Source: Actinomycetota bacterium
GTDB lineage: Bacteria > Actinomycetota > Thermoleophilia > Solirubrobacterales > 70-9
Direction of reading: 5' to 3'
DNA: 64,000 bases
Assembly: GCA_018268695.1 (NCBI GenBank)
Contig: JAFDWD010001121.1
Location: forward strand, 136,148-200,147
The notes below the pieces were generated by a model. That model was not told where the DNA came from, did not search any database, and saw nothing but the letters and a program-made list of their open reading frames with translations. The position numbers were made by a program, and so were the translations under genes. Of this stretch, positions 35,830-43,632 are shown in pieces. How positions within the stretch are numbered: position 1 is the first letter of the stretch; each line of letters opens with the position of its first letter.

Positions 35830-36093
35830 TCAGGGCGACTTCCTGAAGCCCTCGAGGTCGACCCGGTAGCTGAATCTCGAGCCCTCGCGCCTGGTGAGGA
35901 AGCCCTTCCGACCCAGCGCCCGGAGCAAAAGGTGGACCGGTAGGGACGCCGGGACCAAGATGGCAGCACGGGCGATGGCCATGGATGCCCCGAGGCAGCC
36001 GACGGCGATCGCCGCGAACGCGACGAGGGGACGCAGGATCGGATTCTCGACCTCGCGCCCTCTCCACTCAACGTTCCATCGCACCCGGTTCAT
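35830..36093 (-). CDS. Small membrane protein
   Basis: The 87 residues have a basic start, one hydrophobic region (AFAAIAVGCLGASMAIARAAIL, about 26-47) and a basic C-terminus (GRKGFLTRREGSRFSYRVDL). The stop of the mIHF gene overlaps its start by 4 bases (ATGA). Role unknown. Confidence 0.55.
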   Translation of the reverse strand: MNRVRWNVEWRGREVENPILRPLVAFAAIAVGCLGASMAIARAAILVPASLPVHLLLRALGRKGFLTRREGSRFSYRVDLEGFRKSP

Positions 36094-36536
36094 CGCCGAC
36101 CTCCGATCGCGTTCGCGGGACCACCTGCCGAGCTGCCGCGGGAGCCGAGAAGCCGCGGCGCCGATCCGTCTGGCACCCGGCCGCGGCGGTCGGCCGCTCG
36201 TCTATTCAGGAGCGCGCGGACGAGGAGGCGGCGCTGCCGCTCGGTGAGCGCTCCGAGCTGTCTGCCCTCGGCGATCCGGAGTGGCATCAGCAACTTCCGC
36301 GCGCGGGTGGGCCCCCAGCGCCTCTGGCTCGTCAGTAGCTCTGCGACGCTCATCGTCGCGGCCTCCCACGGACAGGAGCTGACGACGTCGGCGGCGGCGA
36401 GATCGCCCCGCGCGACCGCGCGTTTCAGATCGGCCCTCGCGAGCCGGACCTTGTTTGCTCTCTCGAGCGCACCCAGATGCTGCGGGACCTCGGTTGCTGG
36501 GACCGCTTCCTCGGGTGCTGCCGTTGCAGAATCCAT
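36090..36536 (-). CDS. Actinobacterial integration host factor (mIHF) homologue
   Basis: The 148 residues include KVRLARADLKRAVARGDLA, then TMSVAELLTSQRRWGPTRAR and LLMPLRIAEGRQLGALTER. This matches the mIHF fold of mycobacteria and streptomycetes, a single-chain nucleoid protein with a helix-hairpin-helix-type DNA contact. An AAGGAGG sits before the ATG at 36536. In an ICE it could help integrase-mediated recombination or shape the element. The C-terminal 40 residues are an extra basic tail. Confidence 0.78.
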   Translation of the reverse strand: MDSATAAPEEAVPATEVPQHLGALERANKVRLARADLKRAVARGDLAAADVVSSCPWEAATMSVAELLTSQRRWGPTRARKLLMPLRIAEGRQLGALTERQRRLLVRALLNRRAADRRGRVPDGSAPRLLGSRGSSAGGPANAIGGRR

Positions 36537-36613
36537 TGGATTCCTCCTTGGTCGAATCGGATGGGATGGGCCTGCCGCCGCGCCAGGACGGCCGGCCGAT
36601 GGACCGCCCCGGG

Positions 36614-37507
36614 TCAGGCCGGGATCGGACCGCCGCCGACCGGGCACCGGTCCCAGTGCGGGCAGCCGTCGCCACCGACCCGCGGCGCGCACCACCAGCC
36701 GAAGTCGGGCGCGAGCGGCCACTCTCCGGGCTCGGTGGCGTCGAGATGGGCGATCATCCGCGCCACGCGGGCCACCCGGCGCTGGAAGCCGAGCAGCTGG
36801 CCGGTGCTGCGCGGAGCGGGCACGACCCGCCAGCGCGGGCCCTCCTCGGGCCGCTCGAGGGTCGCCGCGTGGAAGACGAACTCCGCCGGGTTCCGCTCGG
36901 CCCAGCGCATGAACGTCTGTGCGGTGGCCTGCAGGTCCCGGTAGGCGCGCTCCTCCTTCACCGTCGAGCGACCGAACTTGAGATCGGCCAGCAGCCGCGG
37001 ACACTCGAGGTCGAAGTAGCAGACGAATCGCCACTCCTGCCCGGCGTCGAAGCGGAAGCTGGCACGGCGCTCGACCGAGACCGGCTCGACCGACGGGGCG
37101 ATCTCGGTCAGGTAGTCGGCGACGGCACCCCGACACTGGACCTTGCCGAACTCCGGGTCGTCCTCGAGGCCGAGGACGGTTTCGCCGATCTTCGCGGCGA
37201 AGAGCACGAGCACGAGGTCGTCAAGCTCTGCCGTGCCCGGCGCCCGCCCCGCGATCCGCCCGGCGAAGTAGTGGGCGAGGGTGTCGCCGACCACCGAGCC
37301 GAGCGTCATCGAGAGGTTCGGCGGCACCTTCTCCCCGAGCAGGTAGGTGCGGCGGAAGGCCTCCGGGCACTTCTCGAAGGCCCGCAGGCTCGCCGGCGAG
37401 AGCGACTTCAGCCGCAGCCGGCGGCCGTAGCGTCGCGCCGGGAGCTGAAGCGGGACCGAGAGCGGGTCGACGGGGGCGGAGGCGCTCGGCCTCGCGATCG
37501 CACTCAT
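36614..37507 (-). CDS. Cas4/RecB-like PD-(D/E)XK exonuclease with an iron-sulfur-type Cys set
   Basis: The 297 residues begin with SPASLRAFEKCPEAFRRTYL (N-terminal Cys), carry the nuclease core LLADLKFGRS (D-x-K), AYRDLQATAQTFMRW (QxxxY-like position) and end with WWCAPRVGGDGCPHWDRCP. The one N-terminal and three C-terminal Cys fit a 4Fe-4S site as in AddB and Cas4. The start (37507) overlaps the preceding stop as ATGA. It likely resects ends for RecT annealing. Confidence 0.78.
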   Translation of the reverse strand: MSAIARPSASAPVDPLSVPLQLPARRYGRRLRLKSLSPASLRAFEKCPEAFRRTYLLGEKVPPNLSMTLGSVVGDTLAHYFAGRIAGRAPGTAELDDLVLVLFAAKIGETVLGLEDDPEFGKVQCRGAVADYLTEIAPSVEPVSVERRASFRFDAGQEWRFVCYFDLECPRLLADLKFGRSTVKEERAYRDLQATAQTFMRWAERNPAEFVFHAATLERPEEGPRWRVVPAPRSTGQLLGFQRRVARVARMIAHLDATEPGEWPLAPDFGWWCAPRVGGDGCPHWDRCPVGGGPIPA

Positions 37508-38358
37508 CCCGACCAGCCTGCCGCCGCCGGCGGCTCGCCCGAGCGCGCCGCCTCGATCACCTCGGCGATCGAGCAGTCCAGGCGGAAGCGGTGTCCGGTG
37601 GCTTCTTCGACCCGCAGGTACTCCGGGGCGAGCTCGGGATTCAGCCGGGCCGAGAGGACGAGGGCCGGTCTCGAGGCGAGGATGCAGAAGCGGCAGCTGA
37701 GCCGTGGCATCCCGGCGGCGTAGGCGGGGTGGATCAGGTCGGCGATACGGCTGGCCTCGACCCGCTCCCAGACCTCCTCTACCGACCACTCGTGCAGCGG
37801 CAGGAAGTCGGTGACCTCACGCCGCCCGTTGCTGGCCCCCTGGTCGACGCGGAGCGCCGGGCGCCTGGCCCGGGCCGGTGACTCCTGGGCGCGCATCCCC
37901 ATCACGTTCAGGAGACGCACCCGCTCCCGACCGCCCTGCTCGCGGCGCTCGCCGACCAGCCGGGTCATCAGCCGCCGCAGCGGTCCGCGCTTCAGATCCG
38001 AGGAGCACCAGCGCTGCCGGGCGCTCGGCCACATCCCCCGGCGCTCGACGCGTCCGAGCAGGTCGGGGCCGGAGGCCGAGACGACGAAGAAGCGCAGCCC
38101 GTAGCGCTCGGCCTGCTCACGGGCGAGCTCCCTGGTCCCCGCCCACTCGGCGCGGCCGAGGTCGGCATGGCCGACGACGACCCGGTCGAGGACGCCCTGG
38201 CGGGCCGCCTCCGTGGCGATCACGTCGAGGGTCGCCATGCTGTCCTTGCCCGCCGAGGAGTTCACCAGGACGACGTCGTAGGCACCGAGCTCGGCGAGCG
38301 TGCCCGCTGCCGCGCTGGGGGTGGTGAAGAGCTGCGCCTGACCGGCGGCGCCGCTCAC
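37504..38358 (-). CDS. PAPS-reductase/DndC-like PP-loop protein
   Basis: The 284 residues have a PP-loop VLVNSSAGKDSMATLD, RVVVGHADLGRAEWAGT, WCSSDLKRGPL, and SCRFCILASR near residue 220. The loop and Cys pattern match phosphoadenylylsulfate-reductase family proteins, including DndC-like members that act in phosphorothioate DNA modification. No dndA/B/D/E or sulfur-carrier genes are seen nearby, so the reaction is unknown. The GTG start overlaps the preceding stop. Confidence 0.7.
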   Translation of the reverse strand: MSGAAGQAQLFTTPSAAAGTLAELGAYDVVLVNSSAGKDSMATLDVIATEAARQGVLDRVVVGHADLGRAEWAGTRELAREQAERYGLRFFVVSASGPDLLGRVERRGMWPSARQRWCSSDLKRGPLRRLMTRLVGERREQGGRERVRLLNVMGMRAQESPARARRPALRVDQGASNGRREVTDFLPLHEWSVEEVWERVEASRIADLIHPAYAAGMPRLSCRFCILASRPALVLSARLNPELAPEYLRVEEATGHRFRLDCSIAEVIEAARSGEPPAAAGWSG

Positions 38359-39011
38359 CTGGGGGCACCCCCGCTGCGGACCAGCTCGGCGGGGTCGAGC
38401 CGCTCGCTCCCGAGCCAGGCCGCCAGGACGGCCTCGGCCGCCGCGTCGATCGGCATGATCGTCCCGCTGGCGGGATCGAAGGTCCCGGCCTCGACCAGCG
38501 AGGCGCGCGCGACGGCCATCCTCGCCACCGTCGGGTAGTTCTCGACCAGCCGGCCGTGCGCGTGGAAGACCCGATCGGCCAGTCGGGCCAGTTCCGGCTG
38601 GTCGTAGATCGCGCCCTCGTAATAGACGGCGACCCGCTCGGCACCCGGCTGCGGGGCGCCGACGACGCCCGAGCCCCTGCGGATGCCCTTCGTCGAGGGG
38701 TCCCCCTCCCGCGGGACGAGGACGACATAGGGGCTCGCCAGCCGCGCGGTCGCCTCGGCCTCGGAGAGCATCCGGGCGATCCGCCTGAGACGCGGACGTT
38801 CGTGCTCGGCGACGTCCACCTCGGGGTCCACCTCCTCTCCATCGCCCTCCTCGGCGATGTGCATCCGCCCGTGGTCGATCTCCAGCCTGGCGCCCCGGTC
38901 GTGGCGACGGAGGACGCCGCCCCGGAGCGTGTAGGCCCTGTCCTCCTCGGGACAGTCGACGTAGATCCCCAGCCCCAGCTCGTCGGCCGGCATTCCCATG
39001 ACCAGTTCCAT
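38355..39011 (-). CDS. Hypothetical protein, 218 residues
   Basis: It opens with MELVMGMPADELGLGIYVDC and has a beta-rich N-terminal half; the C-terminal half is mostly helical (QPELARLADRVFHAHGRL, ending SGGAPR). GGAGG lies before the ATG at 39011, and the stop overlaps the PAPS-reductase-like start, so the pair is probably co-translated. No domain is recognised. Confidence 0.55.
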   Translation of the reverse strand: MELVMGMPADELGLGIYVDCPEEDRAYTLRGGVLRRHDRGARLEIDHGRMHIAEEGDGEEVDPEVDVAEHERPRLRRIARMLSEAEATARLASPYVVLVPREGDPSTKGIRRGSGVVGAPQPGAERVAVYYEGAIYDQPELARLADRVFHAHGRLVENYPTVARMAVARASLVEAGTFDPASGTIMPIDAAAEAVLAAWLGSERLDPAELVRSGGAPR

Positions 39012-39079
39012 CTCGAACCTCCAGTCTTCGGCGGGGGCACCGCCCCCGCGTTCTTCGCGCACGCGGCGCGCGGGATCTC

Positions 39080-39096
39080 CGCGGTCGACGACCGCG
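39080..39096 (-). promoter_or_regulatory. Intergenic hairpin
   Basis: CGCGGTC 39080-39086 pairs with GACCGCG 39090-39096 with a GAC loop, in the gap between 39012 and 39105. Confidence 0.4.
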
Positions 39097-39105
39097 TCGC
39101 CCCTC

Positions 39106-39645
39106 TCAGTCGCCGCGGGCCGCGTCGGCGGTCGACCCGTTCAGCTCGTCACAGGCGTCCTGCGCCTGCCCACGGCTGCTCCAGACGTCGGCCCGGAGCG
39201 CGTCGGTCGAGGTGTCGAGCACCTGGTAGCCCTCGCCCGTGACCTCCACCACGTGGCGGGCGGCCTCGGCCTCGTGGTAGCGGCCGGCGCGCTCCACCAG
39301 AGGAGCCCAGTCGAGCCCGATCTCATCGGCGAGGTGGCGCAGGTCGCAGAGCAGATCGGCTATCTCCTCCTCGCCGGCGCGACCTCCCGGCCGCAGGTGG
39401 GCGGCGCCACCGGCCTCCCAGTAGGCCCTCAGGGCCGAGGCGGCCCGGAGGCTGCGCCCGCGATTCCCGCTGGGCGCCTCGTCACCGCCGTCCGGGGTCT
39501 GCATGGCTTCCGGGCGATCGAAGTCGAGGATGACCGCCGCGCACGACTGACACTCGACGGCGACGTTCGCGCCGTCCGCGTAGCTCACGCATGCCAGCTC
39601 ATGGCCTAGGTGTGGCGCCAGGTCGGAATAGCTGTGGGCAGCCAT
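39106..39645 (-). CDS. Hypothetical protein with a CxxC element
   Basis: The 179 residues start with MAAHSYSDLAPHLGHELACV, carry VAVECQSCAAVILDFD, and contain EEEIADLLCDLRHLADEIGL, a helical segment reminiscent of MazG-type folds but without the metal motif. An AAGGGAGGCGG site precedes the ATG. Function unknown. Confidence 0.5.
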   Translation of the reverse strand: MAAHSYSDLAPHLGHELACVSYADGANVAVECQSCAAVILDFDRPEAMQTPDGGDEAPSGNRGRSLRAASALRAYWEAGGAAHLRPGGRAGEEEIADLLCDLRHLADEIGLDWAPLVERAGRYHEAEAARHVVEVTGEGYQVLDTSTDALRADVWSSRGQAQDACDELNGSTADAARGD

Positions 39646-39683
39646 CCGCCTCCCTTCGGAAATCCGTCACGGTGGCCAGCCAC

Positions 39684-40388
39684 CTAGGCCACCACCTCAT
39701 GCACGCCGCGCAGGACCGCGGCGATCCTGATCAGGTCCTCGTCCTCGTCGGCACCGTTGTCCTCGCGGCAGGCCTGCTGGGCAAGGGCTTCGGCCGCCTC
39801 GGGCCCCTCGGCGGTCTGGACCGAGGTCGCGTAGCGACCTCCGTCCTCGTCGTGGTAGACGGCGATCACCGTGTAGGTCGGCGTCGTCTCGGGTGCCGAC
39901 CACTCCAGTTCTTCGTCCCAGGCCCCGGCCACCTGTTCGCGAAGCGCCGAGGACAGCGCCTCCACCTGATCGGCGTCGCCGACCCGATTGGCGATCAGGA
40001 TCTGCTCGGCGACGGCCGCGACGTGGGCCCGCTCCGCCCTGACGCCGACCATGATCGTCGCCCCGGCCTGGTCGGTGTCGAAGGTGAGGCTGGTGGGTTC
40101 GTCCTTCTCTGACATATGGCTCCTTTGCTGCCCGCATCGGTTGCGGGCTGGGTCTCGGACTTCTGCGGGAGACCGGGAGGCCTCCCCGCCGCCGTCAAGA
40201 TCGAGGCGAAGCTGCACGCGGGTGTGCTCGTAACCGGCCTGCTCGAGGAGCAGCGCGGCACCCAGCTCGATCGGGTCCTTGGTCCCCAGGTAGGCGGCGA
40301 TGTCGGCGAGCTGGGCTTTCACTTCCTCCGGGCTGCCGTGGACGCATCCCGTATGCCGAACCTGCCGGTAGGCCTCCTCGACGCTCAC
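39684..40388 (-). CDS. Hypothetical protein, possibly two genes joined
   Basis: The frame of 234 residues contains an internal ATG at 40115 (MSEKDEPTSLTF) preceded by AAAGGAGCC. The region just before it looks like non-coding (RDPARNRCGQQRSH). So either one long protein or two, 40115 being the second start with an upstream stop lost. N-terminal part: VEEAYRQVRHTGCVHGSPEE. C-terminal part: ATIMVGVRAERAHVAAVAEQ. The start at 40388 overlaps the previous stop (GTGA). Confidence 0.5.
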   Translation of the reverse strand: MSVEEAYRQVRHTGCVHGSPEEVKAQLADIAAYLGTKDPIELGAALLLEQAGYEHTRVQLRLDLDGGGEASRSPAEVRDPARNRCGQQRSHMSEKDEPTSLTFDTDQAGATIMVGVRAERAHVAAVAEQILIANRVGDADQVEALSSALREQVAGAWDEELEWSAPETTPTYTVIAVYHDEDGGRYATSVQTAEGPEAAEALAQQACREDNGADEDEDLIRIAAVLRGVHEVVA

Positions 40389-40888
40389 CGTGAGGTGGCC
40401 GCGACGAGGCGCCGCAGCTCCCCGAAGCGCCGGCGGCGCCCGTCGGGACCGAGGCCGCGCTCGCCCCGGCGCATGGCTTCGTAGCTCGGCAGCAGGCCGT
40501 TGGCGCGCTGCAGGAGCTCCTCGATCGCCTCGCAGGCCTCGCCGAAGCTGCGGTCGCCGGGGTCGACGACGTACTTGGCCTCGAAGGAGTGCGTGGCGAG
40601 CTGGCGCCCCGCCACAGGCGACCCGAACCGGGGCTGCTCCTCGCGCACGGCGACGATCAGCGAGTCCTCCAGCGCGTAGACGATCACCTCCACCCCGGGC
40701 GGGCCGGTGATCGCCCCCGCCGTGTGGGCGTCGTGGAAGCGCTCTGACAGAGCGGCGCCGATGCCTGATTCGGAGTCGAAGTCGACTCCCTCTGGCTCGC
40801 CGAACTCCTTGCGGTCGCTCTCGGCGAGGCGCACACGGTCAAGCGAGAAGGGCACAGCCGCGGCCCTCCGCGAATGCGGTCTCTTCAT
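40385..40888 (-). CDS. Hypothetical protein, 167 residues
   Basis: It starts MKRPHSRRAAAVPFSLDRVR after GGAGGAAAG. The core reads GVEVIVYALEDSLIVAVREE and ends with RRRRFGELRRLVAATSR, a basic helix. I see no recognised family. Confidence 0.5.
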   Translation of the reverse strand: MKRPHSRRAAAVPFSLDRVRLAESDRKEFGEPEGVDFDSESGIGAALSERFHDAHTAGAITGPPGVEVIVYALEDSLIVAVREEQPRFGSPVAGRQLATHSFEAKYVVDPGDRSFGEACEAIEELLQRANGLLPSYEAMRRGERGLGPDGRRRRFGELRRLVAATSR

Positions 40889-40937
40889 CTTTCCTCCTCG
40901 GTTGTGTCGGTCTGAAGGACCCTGGGCGAAGTGCCGC

Positions 40938-41505
40938 TCAGGGCAGCGGGATGACGAGCAACGTCTCCCGCCCGAAGTCGGGCGAGCTGAGCTCCCCCGG
41001 TGCAAGGCGCTCGAAGGTGACCGTCATCTCCGCGAAGCTCGGGTGGGTCAGGGCGAATATCTCCCCGGCCTGCAGCCGCGAGCCGGTATCGAGTACGTAG
41101 GTGCCGATTTCGTGGAGCAGCTGCTGGGCCATCGGGGCGAAGGCGCCCGGGACGTTCAACAGCGCCAGCTCCGGGTGCCCGGCCTTCTCGTACAGCCCCG
41201 AGGTGGTCAGGTAGCCACCTCGTCGCCAGGCCTCGCCGCCGAGCCAGGAGCCGCGGCGCAGCTCGGCGAGCAGCTCGGGGCCGAGGCCCCTGCCGCCCGA
41301 CGACGCCCGCCTCGTGGTCGAGGGCGAGCGTCGCAGGGGTGTGGAGGGTCCGTAGTCGGGGTCGTTCCATGTCTCCTCTCGATCTGGGTTGCCGCCGCCG
41401 AGCCGGATCGCCTCGGGCAGAATCGGACGGCTGCTCAGGCGATCACCTCGAGCAGCCGCGAGACGATCAGCTCCGGAGAACCGTTCGCCAGTGGGTCGCG
41501 GTCAT
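40938..41505 (-). CDS. DUF4262-like protein, frame broken twice
   Basis: The clear C-terminal part reads GGYLTTSGLYEKAGHPELAL, GTYVLDTGSRLQAGEIF and PDFGRETLLVIPLP, with the pattern of DUF4262. Its frame reaches back to a CTG at 41438. Adding one G/C at 41438-41439 and one at 41493-41495 joins it to MTATPLANGSPELIVSRLLE from the ATG at 41505, which overlaps the upstream stop; the total is then 190 codons. As written only the C-terminal part has an open frame. Confidence 0.5.
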
Positions 41506-42203
41506 CCCGGGCCGGCGCCTTCCTCTTCCTCGCTTGCGATGCCCGTTTTGCGCAACAGGTCGCGGAGGGCATCCGACGAGATGCGGTCTTCGCCGATCAC
41601 CCTCGTCACGAGTGTGTGGATCTCGACCTGATCGAGATCGTCCAGGTAGTCGGTGGCCCTCGACTCCTGATGATCGGTCGCGCGCAGCCGCTCCAGCGCC
41701 GCCAGTTCGGCCGCGACGTCGATCACCGTGCACTCTTCGGGCCGGGCCCAGTAGTAGCGGCCACCTACGGTCGGCCAGCCGTCCTTCAGGTCGATTTCCG
41801 AGGCGACCCAGACCCGCCCGCGCACGTCGCGAATCCACTTCCCCATCAGCGCCCTGGCCTCTCGGAAGACATCGGCCCATTCCTCATCGCTGAGCTCGGA
41901 TCTGTTCTCCGGCAGTTGAGGCTCACGCGAGACATCCATTCCCATCCCGGTCAGGATCTCCCTCATCGTCGGGTGCTCCCCGGGCGCTTCGAACGGCCCG
42001 TCCAGCTTCCAGTCGCGTTCCTCCTCGTCGCCCTCCACTTCGTCCCGAAGGCAGTCGCCGGGATGCTCGTCCAACCAGTCGCGCTGCTCATCCTCGGCCA
42101 TCGACTCGAAGCCGTCGGGGATCTCGACCACCCAGTACTCGCGTATGGTCGCCCGCGCCGTCGCCTCGATTTCGACAGTCCGCGTCTCGGTGTCGTCGCT
42201 CAT
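41502..42203 (-). CDS. Hypothetical protein, 233 residues
   Basis: It has a beta-type N-terminus (EIEATARATIREYWVVEIPD), an acidic central segment (DEEERDWKLDGPFEAPGEHP) and a helical C-terminus. AAAGGAGACACC precedes the ATG at 42203. It follows RecT in the same transcript. No domain is recognised. Confidence 0.5.
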   Translation of the reverse strand: MSDDTETRTVEIEATARATIREYWVVEIPDGFESMAEDEQRDWLDEHPGDCLRDEVEGDEEERDWKLDGPFEAPGEHPTMREILTGMGMDVSREPQLPENRSELSDEEWADVFREARALMGKWIRDVRGRVWVASEIDLKDGWPTVGGRYYWARPEECTVIDVAAELAALERLRATDHQESRATDYLDDLDQVEIHTLVTRVIGEDRISSDALRDLLRKTGIASEEEEGAGPG

Positions 42204-42270
42204 GGTGTCTCCTTTCCTTGGTATGCCGACGCGAGCCCTGCGCCTCGACCAGGCGCAACACAGGGCCGTC

Positions 42271-43518
42271 TCAATCGGCCTCTTCGGGCCCCGGGTCCGC
42301 GTCGAGCAGCGAGGGCGTCTGGCCGGGTTCCTCCGCACCGGGCGCCTTCGCCGTCGCGGCCTCGGGCAGCACCGCGGCGGGCTCGGCGGCTGCCGTCGCC
42401 TCGGCCTCGGCTTTCTGGTGGCGCTCGGAGATCCACTGCAGCAGCGCCCGGGCGCGCACCTCGACGTTCCCCTTGCCGTCCTTCAGGGCGACCTTGCAGT
42501 TTCGTTCGAGCTCGACCGGCGTGATCCCGGCCTCCTCGGCCTCGGCGAGCGCGGCGGCGAGCACGGAGGTCTGCTCGTCGGTGAGTCGGTCGGGCATCTG
42601 GTCGAAGAGCGCCTCGGTCAGTTCGCCGCGCAGCCGCCCGAACTCACCGGCCTCGAACGCCTGGGCCAGGGTGCGCCTGGTCGCGGGGTGCGCCGGTGCA
42701 CCGCTCGGCTGTCCCTCGGCGGCGTCGACGATCACGGAGGGTCCCCCCGTGCCGGGACCTTCGGGCGCCGGCGGCTCGGGTGCCGGAGGCGGCGGGCCGG
42801 CCGGTGGGGTGGCGGCCGCGGGAGCCGCGGCCCCGGGTGACCCTGGGGCTCCCGCGGCGGGAGGCACATCGACCGCGGCGGCGGCGGAGCCCTCCCCGCC
42901 GCCGCCGATCGCGGCCAGCGAGATCCCCAGCTCCTCGGCGGTATAGAGGCCCGAGAGCTGGGCGGGGAAGGCCTTGCGCAGGGCGAGGGCCTCGGCGCGG
43001 ATGCTCAGCATGTGGGCCGGCTTGCCGCCGACCTTGTTCCACAGCGAGTCGGCGCCGGCGTCGCCCGTCGGGGCGAAGTCGTGCCAGTTCGCGGTGCCGG
43101 TGGTCGGCACCTTGGTCCCCTTGCGGTGGACCCGCACCCGGGCGGCGATCGGCGTGTCCTCGCCCGACCAGTAGTCGGTCCAGTTGCCCTCGGAATCGCA
43201 CCATTCCGGGTCGCTCTGGCCCTCGTAAAGTTTGGTGCGCTCGGCCAGCAGGCGCATGCCGTCGATCGTCGCGACTGCCCGCATCGAACCGTTCTCCCAG
43301 AGGGCGTAGATCTGCCCGCCCAATGGCTCCAGCTTGTAGAGCTGGCATTCGATCAGAAACTGGTCGACCTCTTTCTCGGTCGGGGTCACACGCCGGGCGA
43401 CGCCGCCGGGGCCGACCTCGTACTTCTTCATCGACGCTTTGACCGCCTCGCGGTAGCCGATGGCGTCGTGCTTTGGCCCATCCCCGTTTCGGGATGGGGC
43501 CTCTGCGATTGCAGACAT
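42271..43518 (-). CDS. RecT/Bet-family single-strand annealing protein
   Basis: The 415 residues show the phage Bet/RecT core in the first 210: FLIECQLYKLEPLGGQIYAL, MRAVATIDGMRLLAERTKLY, SDPEWCDSEGNWTDYW, and HMLSIRAEALALRKAFPAQL. The rest is a Pro/Ala/Gly linker and a helical tail. It coats and anneals single-stranded DNA, probably with the Cas4/RecB-like nuclease. A gap with two hairpins separates it from the uvrD gene. Confidence 0.85.
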   Translation of the reverse strand: MSAIAEAPSRNGDGPKHDAIGYREAVKASMKKYEVGPGGVARRVTPTEKEVDQFLIECQLYKLEPLGGQIYALWENGSMRAVATIDGMRLLAERTKLYEGQSDPEWCDSEGNWTDYWSGEDTPIAARVRVHRKGTKVPTTGTANWHDFAPTGDAGADSLWNKVGGKPAHMLSIRAEALALRKAFPAQLSGLYTAEELGISLAAIGGGGEGSAAAAVDVPPAAGAPGSPGAAAPAAATPPAGPPPPAPEPPAPEGPGTGGPSVIVDAAEGQPSGAPAHPATRRTLAQAFEAGEFGRLRGELTEALFDQMPDRLTDEQTSVLAAALAEAEEAGITPVELERNCKVALKDGKGNVEVRARALLQWISERHQKAEAEATAAAEPAAVLPEAATAKAPGAEEPGQTPSLLDADPGPEEAD

Positions 43519-43539
43519 CCGATCTCCTTTCCGGCACGG

Positions 43540-43576
43540 GGCCCCAAACCGGGGCCGCGCGCCGCTGACGCGGCGC
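43540..43576 (-). promoter_or_regulatory. Intergenic hairpins between uvrD-like and recT-like genes
   Basis: GGCCCC 43540-43545 pairs with GGGGCC 43551-43556 around AAACC. GCGCCGC 43559-43565 pairs with GCGGCGC 43570-43576 around TGAC. Both lie between the UvrD stop (43633) and the RecT start (43518). Confidence 0.45.
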
Positions 43577-43632
43577 CCAGGATCCAGGCGCCGCAGTTGC
43601 GTGAGTGGCGGGCCCGCTCGGGACCCTGGGCG

